Origin: Leuconostoc lactis
Lineage (GTDB): Bacteria; Bacillota; Bacilli; Lactobacillales; Lactobacillaceae
DNA length: 64,000 nucleotides
Assembly: GCF_007954625.1 (NCBI RefSeq)
Contig: NZ_CP042423.1
Span: forward strand, 12,279 to 76,278
Direction of reading: 5' to 3'
The position numbers and the translations under genes were made by a program. Of the stretch, positions 7,687 to 14,675 are shown piece by piece; the first letter of the stretch is position 1; every line of letters begins with the position of its first letter. The notes below the pieces were generated by a model that was not told where the DNA came from, ran no database searches, and saw nothing but the letters and a program-made list of their open reading frames with translations.

Positions 7687-8922
7687 TTAGAGACTTGGTC
7701 CTTTAAAAAGATCACGCGTTAATTCAATGATTCGATTAATCAATGCTTTAACTTGTTCGATACCGCGATCTAATCTACTAGGCGCTATTTTGGTGTCTGG
7801 ATCTGCTCTAGCTGTCGTCAGTGTTTTTAACCATGACTGGGCTACTTTTTTATTTTTTGTAAGTTCTTCATGATCTAGCTTATAAAGGACATACCGAGCC
7901 TCCACATCCGTATGGGCTATCTTGTCGACACCATAATCATTTTTAAGCATGTCTCGCATGGCATAATCCAGCTGTTGCTGTTTTCGCTGTCGCTTCTGAA
8001 GCGCTTGATGCGTTTCTTTCAGGTTTTGATAGTCTGCTTGGACGTCTCCTAATTGCGCTTTGACTTGGCCTAATGTTTGCTTGAGTTCTTCCGTCTCATG
8101 CTGGCTTTGTAAGGTGGATTTCTTCATCGTGGCTAACACGTTTTTAAAGCGATCTAAGTCATCTGGCTTCAGCACCGTCTTACCAAAGAGGTTTTTAGAT
8201 AAGGCTTGTTTAAACGCATCAATTTGTTTTTCGGCTAAGTCAACTTCCGTTAAGGCTTGATCCGTGATTTTAAGTACGGCCTGTTTAGCCCTAATATTGT
8301 CTTCAACGTCAGCTAGTTCGTTTTTTAAGGCGTTAAACTGATCATTGTATTTTTTGATTTCAGCGACATTCTCAAATGGTAAGGTTTTGTTATTTAAAAT
8401 CCCTTGTTCATAAAAGGGCAGCACCTTTTTTAAATGTTGATCTAAATCATCATGAAAGGTTTGTAAATCATGGCGTGTGAGTACTTCTTTAGCGGATACT
8501 TTATAACGTGACTTTTTATCATCAAAAACGACGGGGACAAAGGCATAGTGCAAGTGAGGGGTTGTCTCGTCATAATGCACCACAGCGGCCACGGCATTTT
8601 CTTGACCATAACGTGCATTAAGAAAATTGGTGGTTGCTTCAAAAAAGGCGCTCTGTTGCTCGTAGGGGGCTTCTGTGAGTTCTTCAGGTAAAGTGACTAT
8701 CCACGTCGCTAACGCCTTCACATCGTCTCTTTTCATGCAATAAACGTTATTTAAACGCGCATTGAAGCGTGAAAGCATATCAGAACCATCCGCCATGAGA
8801 TCTTGATTCAGATAGGATTTCGACCCATCAATTTCTTTGTTCGTGTGATGGTCGGTTTTACGTTCAAAGTGAACCGCTAAACCAGGGACTGCGCCACGGG
8901 TATTTTTCTTTAAATGCGCCAT
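7687..8922 (-). CDS. mob: MobV-family relaxase (Mob_Pre)
   Basis: 411-residue relaxase from the ATG at 8922, which has GAGGAGG about 8 bases upstream; an upstream in-frame extension to 9030 lies in the oriT and is not expected to be translated. The metal-binding/catalytic block HYDETTPHLHYAFVPV (116-131) is the MobV HxDExxPHxH signature. The C-terminal half (about 190-340) is predicted coiled coil. It nicks oriT to start conjugative mobilization of the plasmid with a helper. A near-identical gene in the opposite orientation lies at 23766-25001; the few protein differences are Ser/Ala and Ser/Thr changes in the C-terminal half. Confidence 0.92.
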   Translation of the reverse strand: MAHLKKNTRGAVPGLAVHFERKTDHHTNKEIDGSKSYLNQDLMADGSDMLSRFNARLNNVYCMKRDDVKALATWIVTLPEELTEAPYEQQSAFFEATTNFLNARYGQENAVAAVVHYDETTPHLHYAFVPVVFDDKKSRYKVSAKEVLTRHDLQTFHDDLDQHLKKVLPFYEQGILNNKTLPFENVAEIKKYNDQFNALKNELADVEDNIRAKQAVLKITDQALTEVDLAEKQIDAFKQALSKNLFGKTVLKPDDLDRFKNVLATMKKSTLQSQHETEELKQTLGQVKAQLGDVQADYQNLKETHQALQKRQRKQQQLDYAMRDMLKNDYGVDKIAHTDVEARYVLYKLDHEELTKNKKVAQSWLKTLTTARADPDTKIAPSRLDRGIEQVKALINRIIELTRDLFKGPSL

Positions 8923-8949
8923 CAAAAATGCCTCCTCAAAAAGGGTTTT

Positions 8950-9090
8950 CCAAGACCAGTATAACACCGTTAAAAATCTGGTATAGCCTGTTATACCAAA
9001 ATAATATTTTGGACAGGCTCTGCGAGGCACGTCATCGACAAGCGATGACAGTAGCGTTTCCCCTTCCTACTGGGGAAACTGCTATTTTTT
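8950..9090. other. Candidate oriT for the MobV relaxase
   Basis: Just upstream of mob, AGTATAACAC (8958-8967) is the reverse complement of GTGTTATACT, a core shared with the pMV158 oriT nick region recalled from the literature. Around it are GGTATAAC/GCTATACC-type repeats, GTCATCG...CGATGAC (9031-9049) and a GC-rich stem-loop TTTCCCC...GGGGAAA with a following T run (9053-9088). Relaxase-proximal position and nested dyads support oriT; the nick position is inferred. Equivalent regions: 23600-23738, 48040-48180, 60063-60203. Confidence 0.6.
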
Positions 9091-9152
9091 AGCGCCTATT
9101 ATCCGGCTAGAAAAACCTCCGGCGGGTCACGCCGTGACGGGGCAATTTATCA

Positions 9153-9226
9153 TTGCAGGATCACCTTCAGTGAGAGCATTTCATGCAGAACGCTACCCGC
9201 GTGGGCAAGCTGATGTCAGCTTAACC
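9153..9226 (+). pseudogene. Truncated, mutated copy of the mob-divergent small gene
   Basis: Matches the first 24 codons of the gene read leftward from 23535 (MQDHLQ, then MQNATR), but with an in-frame stop after DHLQ and truncation at GTCAGCTTAAC. It is divergent from mob, as in the other backbone. Copies at 48244 (with one extra G) and 60266. Confidence 0.6.
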
Positions 9227-9231
9227 ACATA

Positions 9232-9274
9232 AAAATAAGTTGAGATAGTATTGGTGTCTATCTCAACTTATTTT
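9232..9274. terminator. Perfect 17-bp hairpin
   Basis: AAAATAAGTTGAGATAG (9232-9248) is perfectly complementary to 9258-9274, with a nine-base loop. It sits downstream of the Xre gene read from 9758 and beside the truncated small gene, and looks like an intrinsic terminator. A degraded copy of this segment sits at the 38756 junction. Copies at 48323-48365 and 60345-60387. Confidence 0.7.
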
Positions 9275-9344
9275 GAATGCTAATATAATTCTCCATCGTA
9301 TTAATTTAAGTCTCAAAGGATTACCAATATTCCCTGTAAGCCAA

Positions 9345-9758
9345 CTACACGCTTTTTTTTGGTAGCAATTTTAATAAATCAACGCTGGTATGGATGATAA
9401 CCAAGATTGTCAGAATGATATAAAAAGAATTATCTGAGGTGAGCTTGTTTTCAACCATCATATAAATTAATAACATGACGGCGCACAATAAGAAAATAAT
9501 ATTAAGGATAGCATCCGCGATACCTGATACTTTCTTTTCAAGTAATATGTCTTTATAATTTTTATCTTCTCTAATCAGCTCGTCCAATGAAATACTGTAT
9601 AAATCTGAAATCATAATAATGTTAGAGATATCCGGATAACTTTTCCCACGTTCCCAATTAGATACTGCTTGATACGATACGTGTAAACTTTTAGCCATAT
9701 CTTCTTGTGACAGTTTTTTGTTTTCACGAATGATTTTTATTTTTTCACCTATTTGCAT
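9345..9758 (-). CDS. Xre-type HTH protein with membrane segments
   Basis: 137 residues from the ATG at 9758 (MQIGEKIKIIREN); an earlier ATG at 9776 is in frame and cannot be excluded. Residues 1-60 form an Xre helix-turn-helix (LSQEDMAKSLHVSYQAVSNWERGKSYPD) followed by LDELIRED. Two hydrophobic segments (about 80-104 and 112-132) predict a hairpin in the membrane. It resembles the N-terminal two thirds of the Xre protein at 4465-5055. The target is unknown; it may control the neighbouring mob or metal genes. Confidence 0.78.
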   Translation of the reverse strand: MQIGEKIKIIRENKKLSQEDMAKSLHVSYQAVSNWERGKSYPDISNIIMISDLYSISLDELIREDKNYKDILLEKKVSGIADAILNIIFLLCAVMLLIYMMVENKLTSDNSFYIILTILVIIHTSVDLLKLLPKKSV

Positions 9759-9870
9759 ATGCCAAATTCCCACCATTTATAGTCTTTAATACAGAGCATA
9801 GCAAAGTTCAGGTTGATAAGTCACTAAAGTATTGCTTGAGTCTAATGATCTATGCTTTTTAGCTATAAAA

Positions 9871-9906
9871 CATTAGCTATAACTACAACTGTAGTTATAG
9901 CTAATG
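9871..9906. terminator. Near-perfect 36-bp palindrome
   Basis: A 17-bp perfect stem (9871-9887 with 9890-9906) with only two loop bases. It lies directly beyond the recombinase 3' fragment at 9909. It could be a terminator or a cruciform marking the module edge. Copies at 48962-48997 and 60984-61019. Confidence 0.55.
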
Positions 9907-9908
9907 AG

Positions 9909-10030
9909 TTTAACCAAAATCAATTTGATTCAACATAGTCTCACGGCTGGCTTGATCTAAGCCAAGGTAAGTTAACGTCATAGCTTCACTAGAATGATTC
10001 AGTAAGTGCATGACTAAGCCAATATTATAA
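9909..10030 (-). pseudogene. Recombinase 3'-end fragment upstream of metal module
   Basis: Minus-strand match to the C-terminal end of the recombinase at 3339-3929, ending with the DQIDFG-stop codons (CCAAAATCAATTTGAT is shared exactly). The match ends near 10030, just before the ATPase promoter. The fragment lacks HxxR. It separates the rep-mob block from the metal module. Confidence 0.7.
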
Positions 10031-10062
10031 TATTTTTACTTATTTAGAACTATTTCATAAAC

Positions 10063-10076
10063 TTGATGGACGTCAA
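10063..10076. promoter_or_regulatory. Fnr-type box upstream of metal ATPase
   Basis: TTGATGGACGTCAA matches the Fnr consensus TTGAT-N4-ATCAA with one mismatch and sits inside an 8-bp dyad (AAACTTGA/TCAAGTTT, 10059-10080). With TACACT (10099-10104) as -10, the start would be near 10111 and the box centre near -41.5, the class II activator position. The module's own regulator has the matching ExxSR helix. Copies at 49154-49167 and 61176-61189. Confidence 0.65.
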
Positions 10077-10103
10077 GTTTATATCTCCCAAAAGTTAATA
10101 CAC

Positions 10104-10118
10104 TTTAGTTGAACTAAA
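10104..10118. promoter_or_regulatory. 7-1-7 inverted repeat operator candidate
   Basis: TTTAGTTGAACTAAA is a perfect dyad of 7+1+7 bases overlapping the predicted ATPase transcription start. The geometry is that of Fur/PerR/Zur boxes, and the sequence also recalls DtxR/MntR sites. No such regulator is encoded in the window, so it would be host-supplied. Copies at 49195-49209 and 61217-61231. Confidence 0.45.
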
Positions 10119-10135
10119 ATTAAGGGAGAAATCAT

Positions 10136-11988
10136 ATGCAACATAATATTCTTAAACATAAAAATAAAATTACTAGTATCAGTGGCTTACTCATTGCTTT
10201 AGGACTAATCGCACACTTTATTTTTGCCAATACAACAATTTCTAATAGTGCTTTTATTATAGCTTCGATATTAGGCGTTACCCCCATTTCTTTACAGGCT
10301 TATCAGGCTATGAAAGTAAAAGTAGTAAGTATTGATGTTTTAGTAACGATAGCGGTCATTGGTGCTCTCTTTATTCAAAATTATGAAGAATCAGCAATTG
10401 TTACTTTTTTATTTTTATTTGGATCATATTTAGAACAACGAACACTTAACCAAACACGATCAGCTATTAAAGAGTTGACGGAAATGGCTCCAGAAACTGC
10501 TTTTAAGCAATTGACAGGGGGACAATTTGCAGAAGTAGATATTGATGAAGTAGAAGAAGGGGACATTCTCCTAGTAAAGACTGGTGCCAAGATTCCCGTA
10601 GATGGTAGGGTAACCACTGGAAAAGGATATGTAAATGAGGCTAATATCACAGGTGAATCTTTACCTTTAAAGAAAGAAAAAGACGATGAAGTATTTGCCG
10701 GTACTATTATGGACAACGGTACTATTCAAATAGTGGCTGATAGAGTAGGGGAAGATTCTACATTTGGAAAAATTATTGAGTTGGTAGAAGAAGCACAGGA
10801 TTCTAAATCAGAAGCAGAACGATTCATTGACCAGTTTTCTCGCTGGTATACACCTGCAGTACTTACAATTGGGCTGTTGGTTTGGGTATTAACCAAAGAT
10901 ACAGAACTTGCGATTACCGTATTAGTACTTGGTTGCCCAGGAGCCTTGGTAATTGGTGTACCTGTGTCAAATGTTGCGGGGGATAGGAAATGGCGCAAAA
11001 AATGGTGTTTTATTTAAAGGTTCTGAAGTGATTAGTCATTTTGCCAATGCAGATACAGTGTTATTCGATAAAACAGGTACCTTAACTGAAGGAAAGCCTG
11101 AAGTGAGCGATATTATTTATTATGGAAATAATCAGGAGGAGGATTTATCTCTATTGCTTTCAGTTGAAAGTGAGTCTGATCATCCATTAGCTGTCGCTAT
11201 TGTAAATAAATTAGCACAATATAAAGTAAGGCCTATAGAAAATACACAGGTTGTAAAAGGTGGGGGGCGTAATTGCTCACGTAGATGGGCACGTTGTTTC
11301 AGTAGGAAATAAAACCTTAATGAAACAAGAAAGTATACCGCTATCTGATGATGTTCTTAAAAAATTGAATTATTTAGAAAGAACCGGTAATTCAATTGTA
11401 TTAACGGCAGTTGATCATAAGTTAATCATGTTAATGGGTATCCGCGACAAAGTTCGACCAGGTGTTAAGCAGGACTTACAAAAATTAAAATCACTTGGTA
11501 TTAAAAATCTCATTGTATTATCAGGTGATAACCAAGGTACAGTTAATTCAGTTAAAAAGGAACTAGGTTTAACCGAAGCCCATGGTGATATGCTACCAGA
11601 GGACAAACAAGCATTTCTAAAAAGACGACAGGACTCAGGTGAAATAGTTGTTTTTATCGGTGACGGCGTTAATGACAGTCCCTCTCTGGCTACTGCAGAG
11701 GTAGGTATAGCTATGGGGAATGGAACAGATGTCGCAATTGAAAGTTCAGATATTGTTTTAATGAATTCTAACTTTAACCGCCTTCCTCATGCTTTAGGCC
11801 TAGCAAAAGTAACATATGCGAATATGCGACAAAATATTCTAATTGCTGTTGGCGTCGTGATAATACTATTGGTTAGTTTAATATTTAGTGAATGGATGTC
11901 TATGTCAATTGGGATGTTGATTCATGAGGCCAGTATTTTAGTAGTTATTTTAAATGCAATGAGATTAAGAGGTTATCAATTAAGATAA
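10136..11988 (+). pseudogene. P1B-type heavy-metal ATPase, two frameshifts (probably sequencing errors)
   Basis: One gene in three frames: 10136-11017, then about 10953-11312, then about 11260-11988. Removing one G from the run at 10978-10982 and one from 11262-11267 restores about 616 residues. Motifs: actuator TGES (172-175), membrane CPG motif (267-269) in place of the usual CPC, the phosphorylation motif DKTGT, HP in SDHPLA, GDGVND, and a C-terminal HEASILVVILNAMRL. Four to six membrane spans are evident and there is no N-terminal HMA domain; the separate HMA protein downstream may substitute. The copy at 49227 has the first G run at the in-frame length, showing that shift is not fixed. 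Metal specificity is unknown; the C-terminal helix resembles the Zn/Cd/Pb class. Confidence 0.85.
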
Positions 11989-12002
11989 TTGATCTATATC
12001 AA
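11989..12002. promoter_or_regulatory. Perfect Fnr-type box upstream of HMA-dps-crp operon
   Basis: TTGATCTATATCAA is an exact TTGAT-N4-ATCAA site beginning at the base after the ATPase stop. A TATAAT -10 lies at 12024-12029, so the start would be near 12036 and the box centre near -40.5, a class II activation geometry. The operon encodes an Fnr-family protein, implying autoregulation. Copies at 51082-51095 and 63102-63115. Confidence 0.75.
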
Positions 12003-12023
12003 GTATCTTAAAAAGAATGGCCT

Positions 12024-12029
12024 ATATAA
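12024..12029 (+). promoter_or_regulatory. -10 element of HMA-dps-crp promoter
   Basis: A consensus TATAAT lies 22 bases upstream of the HMA ribosome-site region. No good -35 is visible at the normal spacing, as expected for a promoter activated by the adjacent Fnr-type box. The same element is at 4-9 in the first copy. Confidence 0.6.
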
Positions 12030-12051
12030 TTCATTTAAAGGAGTGATAGAT

Positions 12052-12288
12052 ATGACTAAAGCAACATTAAAATTAGAAACATTAACTTGTCCATCATGTT
12101 TACAAAAAATCGAACGTGGTTTAAAACAGACTGCTGGTGTAAAAAAAGATTCTGTAAAAGTACTTTTCAATGCGAGTAAGGTAAAAGTGGATTTTGATGA
12201 AAATCAGGTCAATTTGAATACAATTGAAAAAGCAATTGAAGACTTAGGATACCCAGTAATTAGTTCAAAAGTAAAGGAAGGTGCATAA
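12052..12288 (+). CDS. HMA-domain metal-binding protein, second copy
   Basis: Identical in protein to the gene at 32-268 (78 residues, CPSC at 13-16), here in its full context: ATPase stop at 11988, Fnr-type box, -10, ribosome site, then this gene. The spacing shows that it heads an operon of its own rather than relying on ATPase read-through. Confidence 0.85.
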   Translation: MTKATLKLETLTCPSCLQKIERGLKQTAGVKKDSVKVLFNASKVKVDFDENQVNLNTIEKAIEDLGYPVISSKVKEGA

Positions 12289-12289
12289 A

Positions 12290-12840
12290 ATGACAACGGT
12301 AAATGAAAGGCAAGAAAAATTAGCTGCCGAACAAGCATATAAAGAACACATTCATCATACTAAGATTAATTCTGCAGCTGTTACAGATCATATACTTGCT
12401 AATATTCATACATTACATGTAAAATTGCATCAATATCATTGGTATGTAAAAGGTAAAAATTTCTATGCATTGCATAATGTTTTGAAAATTTATATAACGA
12501 AAATGAGGCATGGTTTGATAAAATTGCAGAACGTTTACTAGCTTCAGGATTTAAGCCAGCATCAACAACTACTGAATTCCAAGAATTTACAACGATTTCT
12601 GAAGATTCTTCGGAAAAATATTACACTGCTGATGAGATGGTCCTACAGATAGTAGAAGATTTTAGATCTAATCGTGAATTTACTATTCGTGCAATTCGCT
12701 TAGCACAGGAAGAAGAAAATGATGCTTTGGAAGATTCACTAATTAGTTATAAAGCTTATTTAGACGTAAATATTTGGCAACTTCAAGCATTTATTAATAA
12801 GGATGCCTTAGAAGACGATGACTATATAGATAACGATTAA
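12290..12840 (+). pseudogene. dps: dps, second copy with single-base deletion
   Basis: Identical to the intact dps at 270-821 except for one T missing from the T run at 12480-12483 (four instead of five). This shifts the frame after residue 64 (HNV) and stops translation at 12541; the original frame resumes as a later open segment (12637-12840). The difference is a homopolymer length and is likely a sequencing or assembly error. If real, the ferroxidase Asp and Glu would be lost. Confidence 0.8.
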
Positions 12841-12855
12841 TTAGGAGAAAACGGT

Positions 12856-12927
12856 ATGGCATACCATAATCATCATAGTCATGTAGAAACAAACAAAGTG
12901 TTTGTTAAACAATATACACGTTATTAG
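12856..12927 (+). pseudogene. crp-like gene cut after ten codons, fused to foreign sequence
   Basis: Starts like the regulator at 838 (MAYHNHHSHV), but homology ends at 12887. Twelve or thirteen unrelated codons follow before TAG at 12925. The breakpoint is followed immediately by a small inverted repeat (12888-12906). The upstream ribosome region lacks one A relative to the intact copy. Confidence 0.75.
12888..12906. repeat. Inverted repeat at module junction
   Basis: AACAAACA and TGTTTGTT flank AAG, forming a perfect 8-bp hairpin that begins at the first base after the crp homology ends. It marks the edge between the 12-kb unit and the stress cargo. No known IS end was recognised. Confidence 0.5.
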
Positions 12928-12975
12928 TGCGTGTCAAGATTGTGCTGAGTATTGTATGAAAAAGGGAGGAATTAT

Positions 12976-13845
12976 ATGACAAACATAAATGGAGAATATG
13001 CAAAGCAGAATTTTCCAAAACAGAGTCAACCTGAACCAGGATTACAAAGCAAGATGTCGCCAACACCAGATGATGGTGCAGCAAGTTACGTTGGGCATGA
13101 CCGCCTGAAACATAAGAAAGCACTGATAACCGGTGGTGACTCAGGAATCGGCAGATCTGTGGCGATAGCGTATGCGCATGAAGGTGCTGATATTGTGTTA
13201 AATTATCTTCCTGAAGAAGAACCAGATGCACAAGAAGTTAAGGGCATTATTGAATCATTGGGTCGTAAAATTAAGCTAGTTCCAGGTGATTTAAAGAATG
13301 AAGCATTCAGCCAAAAGTTGATTGATGAAGCAGTTTCATTTTTTGGTGATTTAAGTATTTTGACGTTAGTAGCTGGTAAACAACAAGCGGAAGTTGATAT
13401 AGCTAATTTGTCGACACAACAAATAACCGACACTTATGCAACAAATGTTTTTAGTCTCATTTGGCTTGTTAAAGCGGCTTTACCACATATGCAACCTGGC
13501 AGCAGTATCATAACAACGAATTCTATTCAGGCAGAGCAACCATCATCATTTCTCGTGGATTATGCAGGTACAAAAGCTGCTATCAAGAATATGACGATGA
13601 GTTTGGCTAAACAATTGGCTAATCGAGGGATTCGCGTGAATAGTGTGGCACCTGGTCCCATTTGGACACCTTTGCAGATTGTTGGTGGACAGTTACCGGA
13701 GAACATTCCAACATTTGGCCAATCGACACCCATCGGTAGAGCTGGTCAACCGGCAGAATTAGCAGGCGCTTATGTTTTCCTAGCTTCAAATGAATCTAGC
13801 TATGTAACAGGTGAGTCAATCAATGTTACTGGTGGCTTAAAGTGA
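12976..13845 (+). CDS. SDR-family oxidoreductase (YdaD/YghA-like general stress type)
   Basis: 289 residues from the ATG at 12976, which follows GGGAGG; the open frame extends upstream to a TTG at 12952 without a ribosome site. It has a long N-terminal lead ([18 protein letters not shown]), the Rossmann NAD(P) motif TGGDSGIG and the catalytic YAGTK (YxxxK). It ends in GESINVTGG, as classical SDRs do. The N-terminal extension is typical of the glucose/ribitol-like stress SDRs such as B. subtilis YdaD. Substrate unknown. It is the first gene of a run of stress-type genes on the same strand. Confidence 0.88.
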   Translation: MTNINGEYAKQNFPKQSQPEPGLQSKMSPTPDDGAASYVGHDRLKHKKALITGGDSGIGRSVAIAYAHEGADIVLNYLPEEEPDAQEVKGIIESLGRKIKLVPGDLKNEAFSQKLIDEAVSFFGDLSILTLVAGKQQAEVDIANLSTQQITDTYATNVFSLIWLVKAALPHMQPGSSIITTNSIQAEQPSSFLVDYAGTKAAIKNMTMSLAKQLANRGIRVNSVAPGPIWTPLQIVGGQLPENIPTFGQSTPIGRAGQPAELAGAYVFLASNESSYVTGESINVTGGLK

Positions 13846-13918
13846 ATCATGAGCTCCTTTGAATTTCGAAGATACTAATCAGAAATTTGGTTGGATCAAC
13901 GAAGAAAGTGGAGAAAAG

Positions 13919-14041
13919 ATGGATAAAAAGAATAAAAAATTTGGCTTTTGGGATAAACTATCGATGCTTTTGGCGTTGTCTCAATTATTGTTCAGTTTCT
14001 ATTATTTTGTCAGAAATTGGAAGAAAACAAAAGAAGATTAA
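13919..14041 (+). CDS. Small single-pass membrane protein
   Basis: 40 residues from the ATG at 13919, preceded by GTGGAG; an upstream in-frame ATG at 13859 lacks a good ribosome site. A Lys-rich N-terminus (MDKKNKKFGFWDK) is followed by a hydrophobic segment (LSMLLALSQLLFSFYYFV) and a basic tail. The family is not recognised. Position between the SDR and the AmaP/Asp23 cluster suggests an envelope-stress accessory. Confidence 0.6.
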   Translation: MDKKNKKFGFWDKLSMLLALSQLLFSFYYFVRNWKKTKED

Positions 14042-14075
14042 CAAATTTTCATTTTAGGCATAAAGGAGGAAAACT

Positions 14076-14210
14076 ATGTTAAAAACTGTACTTAAGGTAT
14101 TGTTAGCATCTACATTAATTCTAGGCGGTATAGCGGTTGGAGGGACCATATTTGCAGCTAAAGGCATCGACAAAGCTGGGGACCGTTTGGAAGAGAAAAT
14201 CCATAATTAA
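14076..14210 (+). CDS. Small membrane protein
   Basis: 44 residues behind a strong AAAGGAGG site. One hydrophobic segment (VLLASTLILGGIAVGGTIFAA) lies near the N-terminus, followed by a charged tail (DKAGDRLEEKIHN). It may be a signal-anchor or lipid-free exported peptide. Family not recognised. It precedes a 195-base gap holding the promoter of the AmaP/Asp23 cluster. Confidence 0.6.
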   Translation: MLKTVLKVLLASTLILGGIAVGGTIFAAKGIDKAGDRLEEKIHN

Positions 14211-14322
14211 ATCATTGAACAGATAATAACGATAGCAACTTATTGATGAGGAGCTGTTGTTTTTTAATCTTTTAAAAATAACTCATAATTTCATTGTTTT
14301 GTAAAGGGGGTAAGCGTTATTT

Positions 14323-14351
14323 TTGTAAACGCTTTCCGATAGTGTTATATT
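14323..14351 (+). promoter_or_regulatory. Promoter with cre-like site for glsB-amaP-asp23 cluster
   Basis: TTGTAA (14323-14328) and TATATT (14346-14351) are separated by 17 bases. The -35 overlaps TTGTAAACGCTTTCC, which fits the cre consensus WTGNAANCGNWNNCW in all but the last base. CcpA bound here would block RNA polymerase, so repression on rapidly used sugar is inferred. A better-matching analogue precedes the fatty-acid operon at 35256. Confidence 0.65.
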
Positions 14352-14405
14352 TAGGCTAGTGAATTGGATATCATAATTCATAGAAAAGATAATGGAGGAA
14401 AGATT

Positions 14406-14651
14406 ATGATTTGGTCATTAATTGTAGGTGCCATTATTGGTGCCATTGCAGGTGCTATCACAAATCGTGGTGAGTCAATGGGGTGGATTAGCAATATTAT
14501 TGCTGGTCTAATCGGATCGGCTATTGGCCAGGCTTTGTTGGGTCAATGGGGACCTAGCTTGGCGGGAATGGCAATCATTCCTTCGATAATTGGGGCTGTG
14601 ATTCTTGTACTAGTCGTGTCAATGGTGTTTGGTATGAGAGCAAAACAGTAG
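14406..14651 (+). CDS. GlsB/YeaQ/YmgE family membrane protein (copy 1)
   Basis: 81 residues from the ATG at 14406 after GGAGGAAAG. Three hydrophobic segments carry the family pattern GAIAGAITNRGESMGW, IIAGLIGSAIG and SLAGMAIIPSIIGAVI. These small 'transglycosylase-associated' proteins are membrane-embedded and frequently linked to Gls24/Asp23 stress operons; no enzymatic role is established. A second copy is at 16550-16798 and shares most residues. Confidence 0.88.
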   Translation: MIWSLIVGAIIGAIAGAITNRGESMGWISNIIAGLIGSAIGQALLGQWGPSLAGMAIIPSIIGAVILVLVVSMVFGMRAKQ

Positions 14652-14675
14652 CATAAGGTAATAGAGAGGTATGAT

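Larger units (their letters stand above)
1..12887. repeat. Direct terminal repeat, copy 1
   Basis: This stretch matches 51114-64000 throughout wherever compared, including unusual homopolymer lengths (four T in the second dps copy at 12480, five G at 10978, six G at 11262). The offset is constant at 51113. Within it, 12021-12887 repeats 1-869 with two single-base deletions, so 1-12020 behaves as a circular 12.02-kb unit that is read into a second turn. Shared error-like indels suggest one assembled sequence traversed twice rather than two independent biological copies. Confidence 0.95.

Noticed and set aside
8950..9030. N-terminal 36-residue extension of the mob proteins
   Set aside because: The in-frame extension covers the oriT repeats; a GAGGAGG site fits the internal ATG (8922, 23766), where MobV homology begins.
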